From Elymus sibiricus (taxonomy: Eukaryota > Streptophyta > Magnoliopsida > Poales > Poaceae), in contig CM077667.1 in assembly GCA_039707655.1 (NCBI GenBank), positions 156,220,642 through 156,284,641 on the forward strand: DNA of 64,000 bases. Direction: 5' to 3'. How positions within the stretch are numbered: the first letter of the stretch is position 1; each line of letters opens with the position of its first letter. Below, piece by piece: positions 20,065-31,238 of the stretch. The translations under genes and the position numbers were made by a program. Under the pieces are notes generated by a model. It had not been told where the DNA came from, did not search any database, and saw only the letters and a list, made by a program, of their open reading frames with translations.

Positions 20065-21559
20065 TGATACGTCCATTTTGCATCATGATTTCCTACTATT
20101 ATTTACTTTGTTTTGTTGAATAATAATGCTTTGGGCAGTGATTCAAATGCCTTTTCTCTCATAATATGCAAGGTTTACACAAGGAGGGAGAATACCGCCA
20201 GCTGGAATTCTGGACCAAAGAAAAGCACGTCAGAGTTACCTATTCTACCCAACTCCAATGAAGCTGAAATTTTACGGAGATTATTTTTACATCTAATAAA
20301 AAATACTGGAGCTGGAAACTACCGGACAAGGCCCCCCCAGGTGGGCACAACCCACCAGGGCGCGCCAGGCCCCCCTGGGCGCGCCCTGATGGGTTGTGCT
20401 CAGCCTGGCCCACCTCCAGTGCCCATCTTCTGGTATAAGGTCTCTCTTGACCTAGAAAAAATCAGAGGAGGACTTTCGGAACTTGGGCAGGAGCACTTTT
20501 GCCCTCCGGCGGAGCGATTCCGCCAGGGGAACTTCCCTCTCGGAGGGGGAAATCGAAGCTATCGTCATCACCAACACCCCTCTCATCTTTGGGGGGGCAA
20601 TCTTCATCAACATCTTCAACAACACCATGTCCTCTCAAACCCTAGTTCATCTCTTGTGTTCAATCTTTGTATCGGAGCCTCAGATTGGTACCTGTGGGTG
20701 ACTAGTAGTGTTGATTACCTTGCGTAGTTGATTACAATATGGTTTATTTGGTGAAAGATTATATGTTCAGATCCATTATGCTATTCAATACTCCTCTTAT
20801 CTTCAGCATGATTATTATTTGTGAGTAGTTACCTTTGTTCTTGAGGTCACGGGAGAAGTCATGTTGCGAGTAATCATGTGAAGTTGATATGTGTTTGATA
20901 TTTTGATGATATGTATGTTGTGATTCCCTTAGTGGTGTCATGTGAACGTCGACTACATGACACTTCACCATTCATGGGACTAAGGGAATGCATTGTGGTG
21001 TAGTTTTTAGATGATGGGTTGCTAGAGTGACAGAACCTTAAAACCTATTTTATGCGCTACCTCATAAGGGGCTGATTTGGATCCACATGTTTAATGCTAT
21101 GGTTAGACTTTGTTTTAATACTTTTCTCGTAGTTGCGGATGCTTGTGAGGGGGTTAATCATATGTAGATTGTTAGTTCAAGGAAGAGCAGCACCTTAGGA
21201 CCGGTCCACCCACATATCAAATTATCAAAGTAGCGAACACGAATCAAACCAACATGATAAAAGTAACTAGACCAAATTCCCGTGTACCCTCAAGAACACT
21301 TTGGCTATTACTAGTTATTGTTCTGGCCTGTACTTTGCCTCAAAAGGATTGGACTACCTTGCTGCACCTTGTTTACCATTACCGTTACTGGCTCGTTACA
21401 AATTATCTTGCTATCAAACTATCGGTTACCTACAATTTTAGTGCTTGCAGAAATTACCTTGCTAAAAACCGCTTGTCATTTCTTTCTGCTCCTTGTTGGG
21501 TTTGACACTCTTACTTATCAAAAGGACTACGATTGATCCCCTATAACCGTGGGTCATCA
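20065..21559 (+). repeat. 5' LTR of the Athila-type element (1495 bp)
   Basis: TGATACGTCCATTTTG ... GTGGGTCATCA. Compared with the 3' LTR it lacks about 24 bases near 20480 (the GATGAAGCGCCGCC segment at 29204) and shows scattered substitutions, by eye a few percent. The promoter region has a GC-rich palindrome (20340-20402) and a TATA box at about 20434. Confidence 0.9.
20340..20440 (+). promoter_or_regulatory. LTR core promoter: GC-rich palindrome plus TATA box
   Basis: Arms around ACCCACCAGGGCGCGCC and GGCGCGCCCTGATGGGT form an almost perfect inverted repeat; TGGTATAAGG follows about 30 bases later. The same arrangement occurs at 29062-29165 in the 3' LTR. Confidence 0.55.
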
Positions 21560-21570
21560 AGACTCTTTTC

Positions 21571-21588
21571 TGGCGCCGTTGCCGGGGA
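21571..21588 (+). other. primer-binding site
   Basis: TGGCGCCGTTGCCGGGGA, 11 bases after the 5' LTR. This is the classic Athila-clade site, complementary to the 3' end of a tRNA-Asp. Confidence 0.9.
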
Positions 21589-21665
21589 GTGAAGCACTCT
21601 TGGGAAGTGGAAAACGGTAAGGAAAAACTTATACTACGTGCTGAAATTTATTGCTACTTGCTACT

Positions 21666-23401
21666 ATGCAGAACAATCCTTTGAGGGGTTTGTTCGGGGT
21701 ATCATCACCTCGACCGAAACCACAATTAGTTACCCCTCAACCTACAGAACCTACTGAAAATGTTACTTATGAAATTCCTTCGGTTATGCTAGAACAACTA
21801 CTTGCTAAACCTTATGCTGGAGATGGAACTGAACATCTTGATATGCACCTTTTATATGTGAACGAGATTTGTGGATTATTTAAGCTTGCAAGTTTACCCG
21901 GAGATGATGTTAAGAAGAAGGTTTTCCCTTTATCTTTGGAGGTTAAATCATTCACATGGTATAGGCTATGTCATGATCTTGGATCGTGGAACTGGAATCG
22001 TTTGCAATTGGAATTTCACCAAAAGTTTTATCCCATGCATCTAGTTCATCGTGATCGGAATTATATATATAATTTTTGTCCTCATGAAGGAGAAAGTATC
22101 GCTCTAGCTTGGGGGAGGATTAAGTCAATGTTATATTCATGCCACAATCATGACATTCCGAGGGAAGTTATCATTCAGAATTTTTATGCTCGGCTTTCTC
22201 ATAATGATCAATTCATGCTCGATACTTCTTGTGCTGGTTCTTATATGATGAAGACTATTGAATTCAAGTGGGATCTCTTAGAAAGAATTAAATGCAACTC
22301 TGAATATTGGGAACTCGATGAAGGTAATGATTCGGGTATAAAGCTTGAATTTGATTGTGTTAAATATTTTATGAACACCGATACTTTTCACAAGTTTAGC
22401 ACTAAATATGGACTTGACTCTGAGATAGTAGCCTCTTTCTGTGAAGCATTTGCTACTCACATTGATCTCCCTAAGGAGAAGTGGTTCAAATATCATCCAC
22501 CTATTAAGGAAGAAATTAAAGAACCAGTCATAGCTAAAGAAGAAACCATCTTTTACAATGTTGATCCAGTTATGCCTACTGCTTATATTGAAAAACCACC
22601 TTTTCCTGTTAGGATAAAGGAACATGCTAAGGTATCAACTGTGGTTCGTAAGAGTAATATAAGAGCACCTATACCCCCTGAGCAAATTAAAGTAGAACCT
22701 AGTGTTGCTATGGTTAAAGATCTCATGGTAGAAAATATTGATGGGCATGTTATCTACTTCTGTGATGAAGCTGCTAGAACTGCTAAACCTGATGAAAAGG
22801 ATAAACATAGACCCCTAGAAGGCTTGCCTGTTGTCTCAGTCAAAATAGGAGATCATTGCTATCATGGTTTATGTGATATAGGTGCTAGTGTGAGTGTTAT
22901 CCCTTTTACCTTATACCAAGAAATTATGGATGAAATAGCACCTGCTGAAATGGAAGACATTGATGTCACTATTAAACTTGCTAATAGAGACACTATCACA
23001 CCACTTGGGATTGTTAGAGATGTTGAAGTCTTGTGTGGGAAAGTGAAGTATCCTACTGATTTTCTAGTCCTTGGTTCCCCACAAGATGACTTTTGTCCCA
23101 TTATCTTTGGTAGAACTTTCTTGAGCACCGTCAATGCTAAGCTAGATTGTGAAAAACAAACTGTCGGTGTCAGTTTTGGTAATGTGTCTCATGAGTTTAA
23201 TTTTTCCAAGTTTAGTAGAGAACCTCATGATAAAGCGTTACTTAATAAGTATGAAATAATTGGTCTTGCTTCCATTGATGTGCCTCCTACTGATCCATTA
23301 GAACAATATTTGCTCTACCATGAAAATGATATGCATTTGCGCGAAAGAAATGAAATAGATCAAATTTTCTTCGAACAACAACCTACACAATTTGCCTATT
23401 G
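21666..23401 (+). pseudogene. gag and aspartic protease of the Athila-type element
   Basis: A 578-codon frame from the ATG at 21666. The N-terminal half is gag: a capsid core with KVFPLSLEVKSFTWYRLCHD, QLEFHQKFYP and ESIALAWGRIKSML. Residues ~330-400 are a charged linker; a retropepsin domain follows with the intact active site CDIGASVSVIPF and a flap/C-terminal part (DFLVLGSPQDDFCPIIFGRT). Athila gag usually lacks a clear CCHC knuckle, and none is seen. The frame ends QPTQFAY-stop; pol resumes in another frame at 23392, probably through an indel rather than programmed frameshifting. Confidence 0.88.
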
Positions 23402-24669
23402 AAACTCTTGGAGGTCCTCCTCCACCTAAATGTGATCCTATGTTTGAATTGAAACAATTGCCTGACACTTTGAAGTATGCTTATCTTGATGAGAAAAAGA
23501 TATATCCTGCTATTATTAGTGCTAACCTTTCAGAACATGAAGAAGAAAGATTATTAAAAGTTCTATGGAAGCACCGGGATGCTATTGGATATACTCTTGA
23601 TAATCTTAAGGGCATTAGTCCCACTCTATGTCAGCACAAGATCAATATGGAACCTGATGCTAAACCCGTTGTTGATTACCAACGGCGATTGAATCCTAAG
23701 ATGAAGGAAGTGGTAAGAACTGAAATATTAAAGCTTCTGGAAGTAGCTATAATCTATCCCATAGCTGATAGTAGATGGGTAAGTCCCATCCACTGTGTCC
23801 CTTAGAAAGGAGGTATTTCCGTTGTTCCTAATGATAAGAATGAACTCATTCCACAAAGAATTGTTACTGGCTATAGAATGGTAATTGATTTTAGAAAATT
23901 AAATAAAGCTACTAGAAAAGATCATTACCCACTACCGTTCATTGATCAAATGTTAGAGAGACTATCTAAGCACACACACTTTTGCTTCTTAGATGGATAT
24001 TCTGGTTTCTCTCAAATACCCGTGTCACAATCTGATCAAGAGAAAACTACCTTTAGTTGCCCTTTTGGAACCTATGCTTATAGACGTATGCATTTTGGAT
24101 TATGCAATGCACCTGCTACCTTTCAAACATGTATGACTGCTATATTCTCTGATTTTTGTGAAAAGATTGTGGAGGTTTTCATGGATGATTTTTCCGTTTA
24201 CGGAACATCTTTTGATGATTGCTTAAGCAACCTTGATCGAGTTTTGCAGAGATGTGAACAAACTAATCTTGTATTGAATTGGGAGAAGTGCCACTTTATG
24301 GTTAATGAAGGCATTGTCTTGGGGCATAAAATATCCGAACGAGGTTTTGAGGTGGACAAAGCTAAAGTTGATGCAATTGAGAAAATGCCATGTCCTAAAG
24401 ATGTTAAAGGTATTCGAAGTTTTCTTGGTCATGCTGGTTTTTATAGGAGGTTCATTAAAGACTTCTCTAAAATTTCTAGGCCTCTTACTAATCTTTTGCA
24501 AAAGGATATTCCTTTTATTTTTGATGATGATTGTGTGGAAGCCTTTGAAACACTCAAGAAATCCTTAACCTCTGCACCTATCGTTCAACCACCTGATTGG
24601 AACTTGCCTTTTGAAATTATGTGTGATTCTAGTGATTATGCTAGTAAAACTCTAGATAGTGCCCAATGA
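23392..24669 (+). pseudogene. pol: reverse transcriptase with start of RNase H
   Basis: A linker and fingers (23392-23805: LPDTLKYAYLDEKKIYPAII, RLNPKMKEVVRTEILKLLE) stop at a TAG (23803-23805) in HCVP*KGG, where a Lys codon is expected. Past it come VVPNDKNELIPQRIVTGYRM, VIDFRKLNKATRKDHYPLPF, FLDGYSGF (first catalytic Asp), YRRMHFGLCNAPATFQ and VFMDDFSVYG (the FMDD catalytic pair), then the connection domain LGHAGFYRRFIKDFSKISRP. The RNase H begins with FEIMCDSSDYA, its first catalytic Asp, before a stop at 24667. The RT core motifs are intact; one nonsense codon on each side kills the polyprotein. Confidence 0.92.
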
Positions 24670-24969
24670 AACTATGCTACTACTGAAAAAGAATTTTTAG
24701 CAGTTGTGTTTGCTTGTGATAAATTTAGATCCTATATTGTTGATTCCAAAGTCATTGTTCACTCCGATCATGATGCTATAAAATACCTTGTGGAAAAGAA
24801 AGATGCTAAACCTAGACTCATTAGGTGGGTTCTCTTGCTCCAAGAATTTGACTTGCACATCGTTGATAGGAAAGGAGCCGAGAACCCCGTAGCTAACAAC
24901 TTGTCTACGTTAGAAAATATTCTTGATGACCCACTACCTATTGATGATAGTTTCCTAACAAACAGCTAG
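24670..24969 (+). pseudogene. RNase H C-terminal part of pol
   Basis: Continues in the RT frame: [20 protein letters not shown] (with the catalytic Glu), [20 protein letters not shown] (Asp), [20 protein letters not shown]. In the last motif the usual DHLSR reads NNLST, so an active-site Asp appears lost. It ends at 24967-24969. Confidence 0.85.
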
Positions 24970-25129
24970 CTCCAATAAGTGTCTCACAACGCACACCTTA
25001 GTATCATGATTATGCTAACTACATTGTCGCTAAATATATACCACCTAGCTTTAATTATCAACAAAAGAAAAAAAAATCTATGACTTGAGACATTACTTTT
25101 GAGATGACCCACATCTTTACAAAGAAGGA

Positions 25130-26345
25130 GTAGATGGTATTATTAGACGTTGTGTACCTGAGCATGAACAGGAACAAATCCTACGGAAATGTCATTCTTA
25201 AGCTTATGGAGGACATCATGCGGGAGATAGAACTGCTCATAAAGTATTGCAATCTGGTTTTTATTGGCCTACCCTCTTCAAGGATGCCCATAAGTTTGTC
25301 TTGTCTTGTGATGAATGTCAAAGAATTGGTAATATCGGTAAGCATCAGGAAATGCCTATGAATTATTCACTTGTTGTTGAACCATTTGACATTTGGGGTT
25401 TTGATTATATGGGGCCTTTTCCTTCCTCCAATGGGTACACTCGTATTCTGGTTGCAGTTGATTATGTCACTAAATGGGTAGAAGCTTTTCCAACTAGTAG
25501 TGCCGATCACCACACCTCCATTAAAATGTTTAAAGAGAGGTTATCTTCCCGAGGTTTGGAGTCCCTAGATATTTAATGACCGATGGTGGTTCACATTTTA
25601 TTCATGGTGCCTTCCGTAAGATGCTTGCTAAATATGATGTTAACCATAGAATTGCATCACCCTATCATCCTCAATCTAGTGGTCAAGTTGAACTTAGCAA
25701 TATAGAAATAAAATTAATATTACAAAAAACTATCAATAGGTCTCCTAAGAATTGGTCTAAGAAATTAGATGATGCACTTTGGGCCTATAGAACAGCTTAT
25801 AAAAATCCTATGGGTATGTCTCCATATAAAATGGTGTATGGGAAAGCTTGTCATTTGCCTCTTGAACTAGAACACAAAGCATTTTGGGCAATTAAAGAAC
25901 TCAACTATGATTTCAAACTTGCCGGTGAAAAGAGGTTATTAGATATTAGCTCACTAGATGAATGGAGAATCCAAGCCTATGAAAATGCCAAGCTATTCAA
26001 AGAAAAAGTAAAAAGATGGCATGACAAAAGAATCCAAAAGCGGGAATTCAAAATAGGTGACTATGTTCCTTTGTTCAACTCTCGTTTAAGATTTTTTGCA
26101 GGAAAGCTTCTCTCAAAATGGGAAGGTCCATATATTATCGAAGTGGTTATCGTTCTGGAGCTATCAAGATTAATAACGCCGAAGGTACTAACCCGAAGGT
26201 AGTCAATGGGCAAAGAATTAAGCATTATATCTCAGGTACGCCTATTAACGTTGAAAGCAATGTTATCCAAACCATGACACCAGAGGAACACATAAAAGAA
26301 ACCTTCCAGAATACTCCAGATTATTTAAAAATAGGAGGTACGTGA
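25130..26345 (+). pseudogene. integrase of the Athila-type element, frameshifted
   Basis: The zinc-binding HHCC part is in pieces (GGHHAGDRTAHKVLQSGF, CDECQRIGNIGKHQEMP). The catalytic core follows: WGFDYMGPFPSSNGYTRILV holds the first Asp, [20 protein letters not shown] the second and SSGQVELSN the Glu, so the D,D-35-E triad is present but split by frameshifts near 25240 and 25550. A GPY-like region ([12 protein letters not shown]) follows, with another frameshift at about 26150 and a tail ending at 26343. The enzyme joined element cDNA to host DNA; this copy is dead. Confidence 0.88.
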
Positions 26346-26447
26346 TACGGTAAGTAAACGGACTCCGAAAAATCCGCAAAAATATTTTTTGTCAGTTTTG
26401 GAGTATTTTAGAATTTTGGAAATAAAAAAATAAACCGGAAGGTGATC

Positions 26448-26590
26448 GAGGTGAGCACGATACACCAGGGCGCGCCAGGCACCCCTGGGCGCGCCCTGGT
26501 GGGTTGTGCCCACCTCGGATACCTTCCCGACTCCGTTTTCCTTCCAAATACTTGTTTCCCAAGAATAAAAATTCTCTATATATACCCCCG
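26448..26590 (+). promoter_or_regulatory. internal promoter-like region upstream of the extra ORF
   Basis: A GC-rich inverted repeat (26448-26516, core CACCAGGGCGCGCC and GGGCGCGCCCTGGTG, arms ~30 bases) is followed about 60 bases later by TCTATATATACCC (26574-26586). The ATG of the next ORF is about 80 bases further on. The same palindrome-TATA pair marks the LTR promoters in this window. Confidence 0.5.
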
Positions 26591-26666
26591 ACTATTTTGA
26601 CGACCGCATCGCAGAAAAATCCTCTGTTCTCATTTCTTGTTGTTTTGTCATTAGATCTAGATCTTC

Positions 26667-27209
26667 ATGGCTCCACCAAGCTCCTCCAAGGACAAGTTCT
26701 TCGAGAAGGTCATCAACCCGTAGTTTCCGGAGGTGATGAAGCACCCTCAAGACATTGAGATGCGTGAGGGGGTGCTCCACATCCGCGATGTTCAAGGACC
26801 CAAGAAGACCGGAAGCATGGAGGCTAGGCTCGTGGCGGTGGAACAGGAAATCTTCACGTGCCAGAAGATGGTGGAGCGTGGACTTAGTGCCAATCACTCA
26901 ATGATCATGGAATTCGCCCGTTATCAGATGGTGGATGGCCGGTCTGTGAAGGACATCATCTCCACCCTCAACGAGCAAATTAATTTTCTGCAGAGCCAAG
27001 TTTATGATCTTTAAAACCAAGTCTTCGAATATGAAGAGAGATTTAAAGGTATGAGTTTAGCTACCAGTTGTAGGACTCAGGGGACTCTCGCGTCAACCGT
27101 TGAAGGGGAGCCCTTGCCCTGGAAGCTGGAGGACAAGTTTACTACATCATCACCACCACCTACATCAACACCTCCACCTTCTTCATCATCACCACCAAAG
27201 GAGACTTGA
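26667..27209 (+). pseudogene. extra ORF after pol (env position) of the Athila-type element
   Basis: A frame of 180 codons with two in-frame stops (TAG 26721-26723, TAA 27012-27014). It starts MAPPSSSKDKFFEKV. The middle (SMEARLVAVEQEIFTCQKMV, DIISTLNEQINFLQSQVYDL) has a heptad pattern and is probably a coiled coil. After the second stop the same frame continues NQVFEYEERFKGM and ends in a Pro/Ser-rich tail. I see no signal peptide or membrane segment, so although it sits where Athila elements carry an env-like gene, it does not look like an envelope protein. It has its own upstream promoter-like region. Role unknown. Confidence 0.65.
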
Positions 27210-28790
27210 TCACAGGGGTATGGACACTCCCCTTGGATTGAGCCAAGCTTGGGGGAGGTGCCCCGGTATCGTATCACCACCACTTTTATTCACCTTTACC
27301 TATTTTAGTTCGATCTTTAGTTTCCCTTTGCTTTAGTTGAATAAAAGTTTTAGTATGATCTATTTTCGTGTGTTAGTCCCGTGGCCTATCTATCTATGTA
27401 ATCGAGTGAAAGTTATATAATAAAGTTTAGTTTGAGTTTTGGCCTCTCTACTTTCTTGTTGCAATCAAATAAAGGAAAAGAAACAAATGAAAAAAAATCA
27501 TATGCTAATCTTATGGTCAGTAATGACATCACATAAGGAAAAGTATAAGTAGCAAAATTTATTGGAGATTGACAAACATAGCATTGGTCAATGATGCAAT
27601 TCATGAAAGAATTAATAAGGGAAGAGAAGATTCACATGCAAATACACTATCTTGGACATCTTTTATGATTGTGAGCCCCCATCAAATATTATATGTCAAA
27701 ATTGTTGACGTTGGACGAGGAAGACAACGTAATGATGTATGTTTGTTCATGTCCACATAGAAGTTATATTGTCATAGATCCTTTAACATGTGGTGCTTGC
27801 CCAATATCTTTGCTAGCCAAAAACTCCGCACTAACTAGAGATACTACTTGTGCATCCAAAAACCCAAACCAAATTCTTTCTTTGAGTGTCCACCATACCT
27901 ACATATGGATCGAGAAAGATCCTTCAAGTAAGTTTTCATCGGTGAAATAAGGCAATAAAAATTGCTTCTAAAAGTGTTTTGTTCAATTAGTGTAAGAGAA
28001 AATTGAGCGTTATATGAACTTATGATGGCAAAGTAATAAAAGTGACGGACTGCATAATAAAGGTTGCTATCATAGGGGGCAATATAGCATGACGTTCTTT
28101 TACATTAAGGGATTGGGCATACAAACCAATAAGCGCATGACAACCTCTGCTTCCCTCTGTGAAGGGCCTATCTTTTACTTTTATGCACTTACTTCTATGC
28201 AAGAGTCAAAGTATTCTTCCCTATTCCTTTTTACCTTTTCTTTTGCAAGCATCATGTGGTGAGGAAAGATCTAGGCACATATATCTAGTTGGATATGGGT
28301 GAGCATGAGTTATTATTGTAGACATCACCCTTGAGGTGAGTAAGTTGGGAGGCAAAAATATAAGCCCCTATCTTCCTATGTGTTCGGTTGAAACTTTTTG
28401 TTCATGGGTATGCCGTGAGCGTTAGCAATCATAGAAGACTAAATGATGGTTGAGTATGTGGACTTGTCAAAAGGCTCATGAGACCCTTCCTAAAAAGATG
28501 ATGAATTGTAGTTGCAAAGTTGACTAAGAACACAGTTTGTTGGTTCCCAATAAGGTTTATGCTTCATACTTCTATGTTGTGATGAATTATTACTTGTTCA
28601 TGAGAAGCTATATGATAGAAATGTATTGAAATAAGTTCTTATATTAGAGTTTGTTGCTGTTATGTTCATAAGCATGATGCTTCTATGTTCGTATTTTGTT
28701 TTTATCGACACCTCTCTCTCAAAACATGTGGATATGCTTTTCAATATCGGCTTTCGCTTGAGGACAAGCAAGGTCTAAGCTTGGGGGAGT
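27210..28790 (+). other. non-coding region before the 3' LTR, ending in a purine tract
   Basis: AT-rich, with no convincing frame. A purine-rich motif AAGCTTGGGGGAG occurs twice, at about 27244-27257 and immediately before the 3' LTR (28778-28789). The latter is the functional polypurine tract for plus-strand priming; the former looks like an internal duplicate. Confidence 0.65.
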
Positions 28791-30309
28791 TGAAACGTCC
28801 ATTTTCCATCATGATTTCCTACTGTTATTTACTTTGTTTTCTTGAATAATAATGCTTTGGGGAGGGATTCTAATGCCTTTCTCTCATAATATGCAAGGTT
28901 TACACAAGGAGGGAGAATACCGGCAGCTGGAATTCTGGACCCAAGAAAAGCACGTCAGAGTTACCTATTCTGCCCAACTTCAATGAAGCTAAAATTTTAT
29001 GGAGATTTTTTTTACATTTAATAAAAAATACTGGAGCTGGAAACTACCGGAGGAGGCCCCCCAGGTGGGCACAACCCACCAGGGCGCGCCAGGCCCCCCT
29101 GGGCGCGCCCTGATGGGTTGTGCTCAGCCTGGCCCACCTCCGGTGCCCATCTTCTGGTATAAGGTCTCTCGTGACCTAGAAAAAATCAGAGGAGGACTTT
29201 CGGGATGAAGCGCCGCCGCCTTGAAGCGGAACTTGGGCAGGAGCACTTTTGTCCTCTGGCAGAGCAATTCCTTCGGGGAAACTTCCCTCTCGGAGGGGGA
29301 AATCGAAGCTATCGTCATCACCAACACCCCTCTCATCTTTGGGAGGCCAATCTTCATCAACATCTTCAATAACACCATCTCCTCTCAAACCCTAGTTCAT
29401 ATCTTGTGTTCAATCTTTGTATCGGAACCTCAGGTTGGTACCTGTGGGTGACTAGTAGTGTTGATTACCTTGCGTAGTTGATTACTATATGGCTTATTTG
29501 GTGGAAGATTATATGTTCAGATCCATTATGCTATTCAATACTCCTCTGATCTTGAGCATGATTATTATTTGTGAGTAGTTACCTTTGTTCTTGAGGTCAC
29601 GGGAGAAGTCATGTTGCGAGTAATCATGTGAATTTGATATGTGTTCGATACTTTGATGATATGTATGTTGTGATTCCCTTAGTGGTGTCATGTGAACGTC
29701 GACTACATGACACTTCACCATTCATGGGACTAAGGGAATGCATTGTGGAGTAGTTATTAGATGATGGGTTGCTAGAGTGACAGAAGCTTAAACCCTAGTT
29801 TATGTGCTACTTCGTAAGGGGTTGATTTGGATCCACATGCTTAATGCTATGGTTAGACTTTGTTTTAATACTTTTCTCGTAGTTGCGGATGCTTGCGAGG
29901 GGGTTAATCATAAGTAGGTTGTTAGTTCAAGTAAGAACAACACCTTGGCACTGGTTCACCCACATATCAAATTATCAAAGTAGCGAACACGAATCAAACC
30001 AACATGATAAAAGTGACTATACGAAATTCCCGTGTACCCTCAAGAACACTTTGCCTATTACTAGTGACTGTTCTGGCCTGTCCTTTGCCGCAAAAGGATT
30101 GGGCTACCTTGCTGCACCTTGTTTACCATTACCGTTACTTGCTCGTTACAAATTATCTTGCTATCAAACTATCTGTTACCTACAATTTCAGTGCTTGCAG
30201 AAATTACCTTGCTGAAAACCGTTTGTCATTTCCTTCTGCTCCTCGTTGGGTTCGACACTCTTACTTATCGAAAGTTCTACGATTGATCCCCTATACTTGT
30301 GGGTCATCA
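28791..30309 (+). repeat. 3' LTR of the Athila-type element (1519 bp)
   Basis: TGAAACGTCCATTTTC ... GTGGGTCATCA. The terminal base pattern differs from the 5' LTR (TGATACG), a point mutation. The palindrome lies at 29062-29130. Confidence 0.9.
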
Positions 30310-30917
30310 GTGAGTTTCGCGGAGGCCCACCCGAGAGTCTTCTCGGGCAGCCTCATCGGGAGCTCCAAATGCGAATCAACCCCCCGAACATCCAAGAAGA
30401 CCCAGCGGTGCCTGTAGCCTTCCACCTTCTTCCCGGCCTTCAGGAGCACATTGCCGCTCTGGACCGCAATGAAGGAGGCGCACCCCGACCGCTACGCGCT
30501 GTCATGGAGCCTCGTGCTGCAGTTGTGGAGGAAGAGGGCCACAGAAGGCTTCACGCCTACGAAGGCCTCACAGTAGAAAGCGAAGATCAACAAGAGCAAG
30601 ATAGAGTTGGGCTGAAGGTGGAGAGCTTGGATCCCTTAGTGCGCGAGGATGGCAGAGAAGAACCCCGATAAGGGTGGGACGAGCCTGTAGAAGACGCTGT
30701 GGAGAAAGAAGGGGTATACCGTCTTTGCCAGGGTGCGCCGCTCCGTGGAGCCGCACCGTATCAAGGTCTGCCCATATTCATTGGAATCTCCCGCAGTCAA
30801 CGGGAGTGCCGAGGCAAGATCCCCCTCCTTGACGATGGTGGATGTCATTAGCGCCGGAGAGGGAGAAGAGGGGGCCGAGGCTGGAGCCTCGAGCTTCGCC
30901 TTCCCGACGGGCGCCAT
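30310..30917 (-). pseudogene. antisense ORF of family C copy 'a', N-terminal part
   Basis: Starts with ATG at 30917 (MAPVGKAKLEAPASAPSSPS), then VYPFFLHSVFYRLVPPLSGF, LQPNSILLLLIFAFYCEAFV and AGKKVEGYRHRWVFLDVRGV. A stop after SAILAH and another later break it. From memory this is like the plant 'putative gypsy type transposon' domain (Transposase_28-like), known from proteins encoded by Gypsy elements. It is cut by the Athila-type insertion and continues at 20064. Copy 'c' has the same start at 44648. Confidence 0.7.
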
Positions 30918-31238
30918 CCGAAGGATCCTGGAGGCAGAAGAGCAAGAGGAAGGGCGGTGTTGCGCCAAGACCTGGAGGAGTTTCTCGCTGTGGAAAGGGG
31001 ATCTGAGCAGGAGAGCAAGGCGAAGGGAAGAAGAGCGATGATGGCTCCACAGAGGGCGCCAGGCTTTTGTCAGCCTGGACAGTTGCCGAGGTGATTGGGG
31101 GCCAGAGGTGTCCGTTCCCTATCACGTGCCACGCGTCGAGCCTGGCCCACAGGTGATTGGGGGCCCGCGGCGCTTCACCCTTTGCTCCTTGCCTTCATCT
31201 CGAAGCAAGGGTTGGCATGCCTTGGGCCCAGGGGCTAC
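30918..31238 (+). other. region between antisense ORF and 3' LTR, with polypurine tract
   Basis: Would be the 5' leader of the antisense ORF. The last bases, GGGCCCAGGGGCTAC just before 31239, match the equivalent GGGCCCGGGGGCTTC next to the copy 'c' LTR and act as the purine tract for the sense element. Confidence 0.55.

Larger units (their letters stand above)
20065..30309 (+). mobile_element. Athila-type Gypsy LTR retrotransposon, 10.2 kb, complete but mutated
   Basis: Bounded by a perfect 5-bp duplication GTGAG (20060-20064 and 30310-30314). Order: 5' LTR, Asp-tRNA-type primer site, gag-protease, reverse transcriptase, RNase H, integrase, extra ORF with its own promoter-like region, purine tract AAGCTTGGGGGAGT, 3' LTR. 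The clade call rests on the primer site and the extra ORF after pol. It belongs with the abundant Sabrina/WHAM-like Triticeae elements, but I cannot settle the family. Several stops and frameshifts make it non-functional. It sits inside the antisense ORF of family C copy 'a'. Confidence 0.9.

Noticed and set aside
21571..21588. Possible tRNA-related gene near the LTRs
   Set aside because: These short matches (also at 37989) are primer-binding sites; no cloverleaf is present. I found no tRNA or rRNA gene in the window.
23380..23410. Programmed frameshift between gag and pol of the Athila-type element
   Set aside because: No slippery heptamer or stem seen, and the element has other stops and indels; a random indel is simpler.
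26592..26897. 101-codon minus frame over the extra ORF
   Set aside because: Shadow of the sense ORF, which has the start, promoter-like region and coiled coil.
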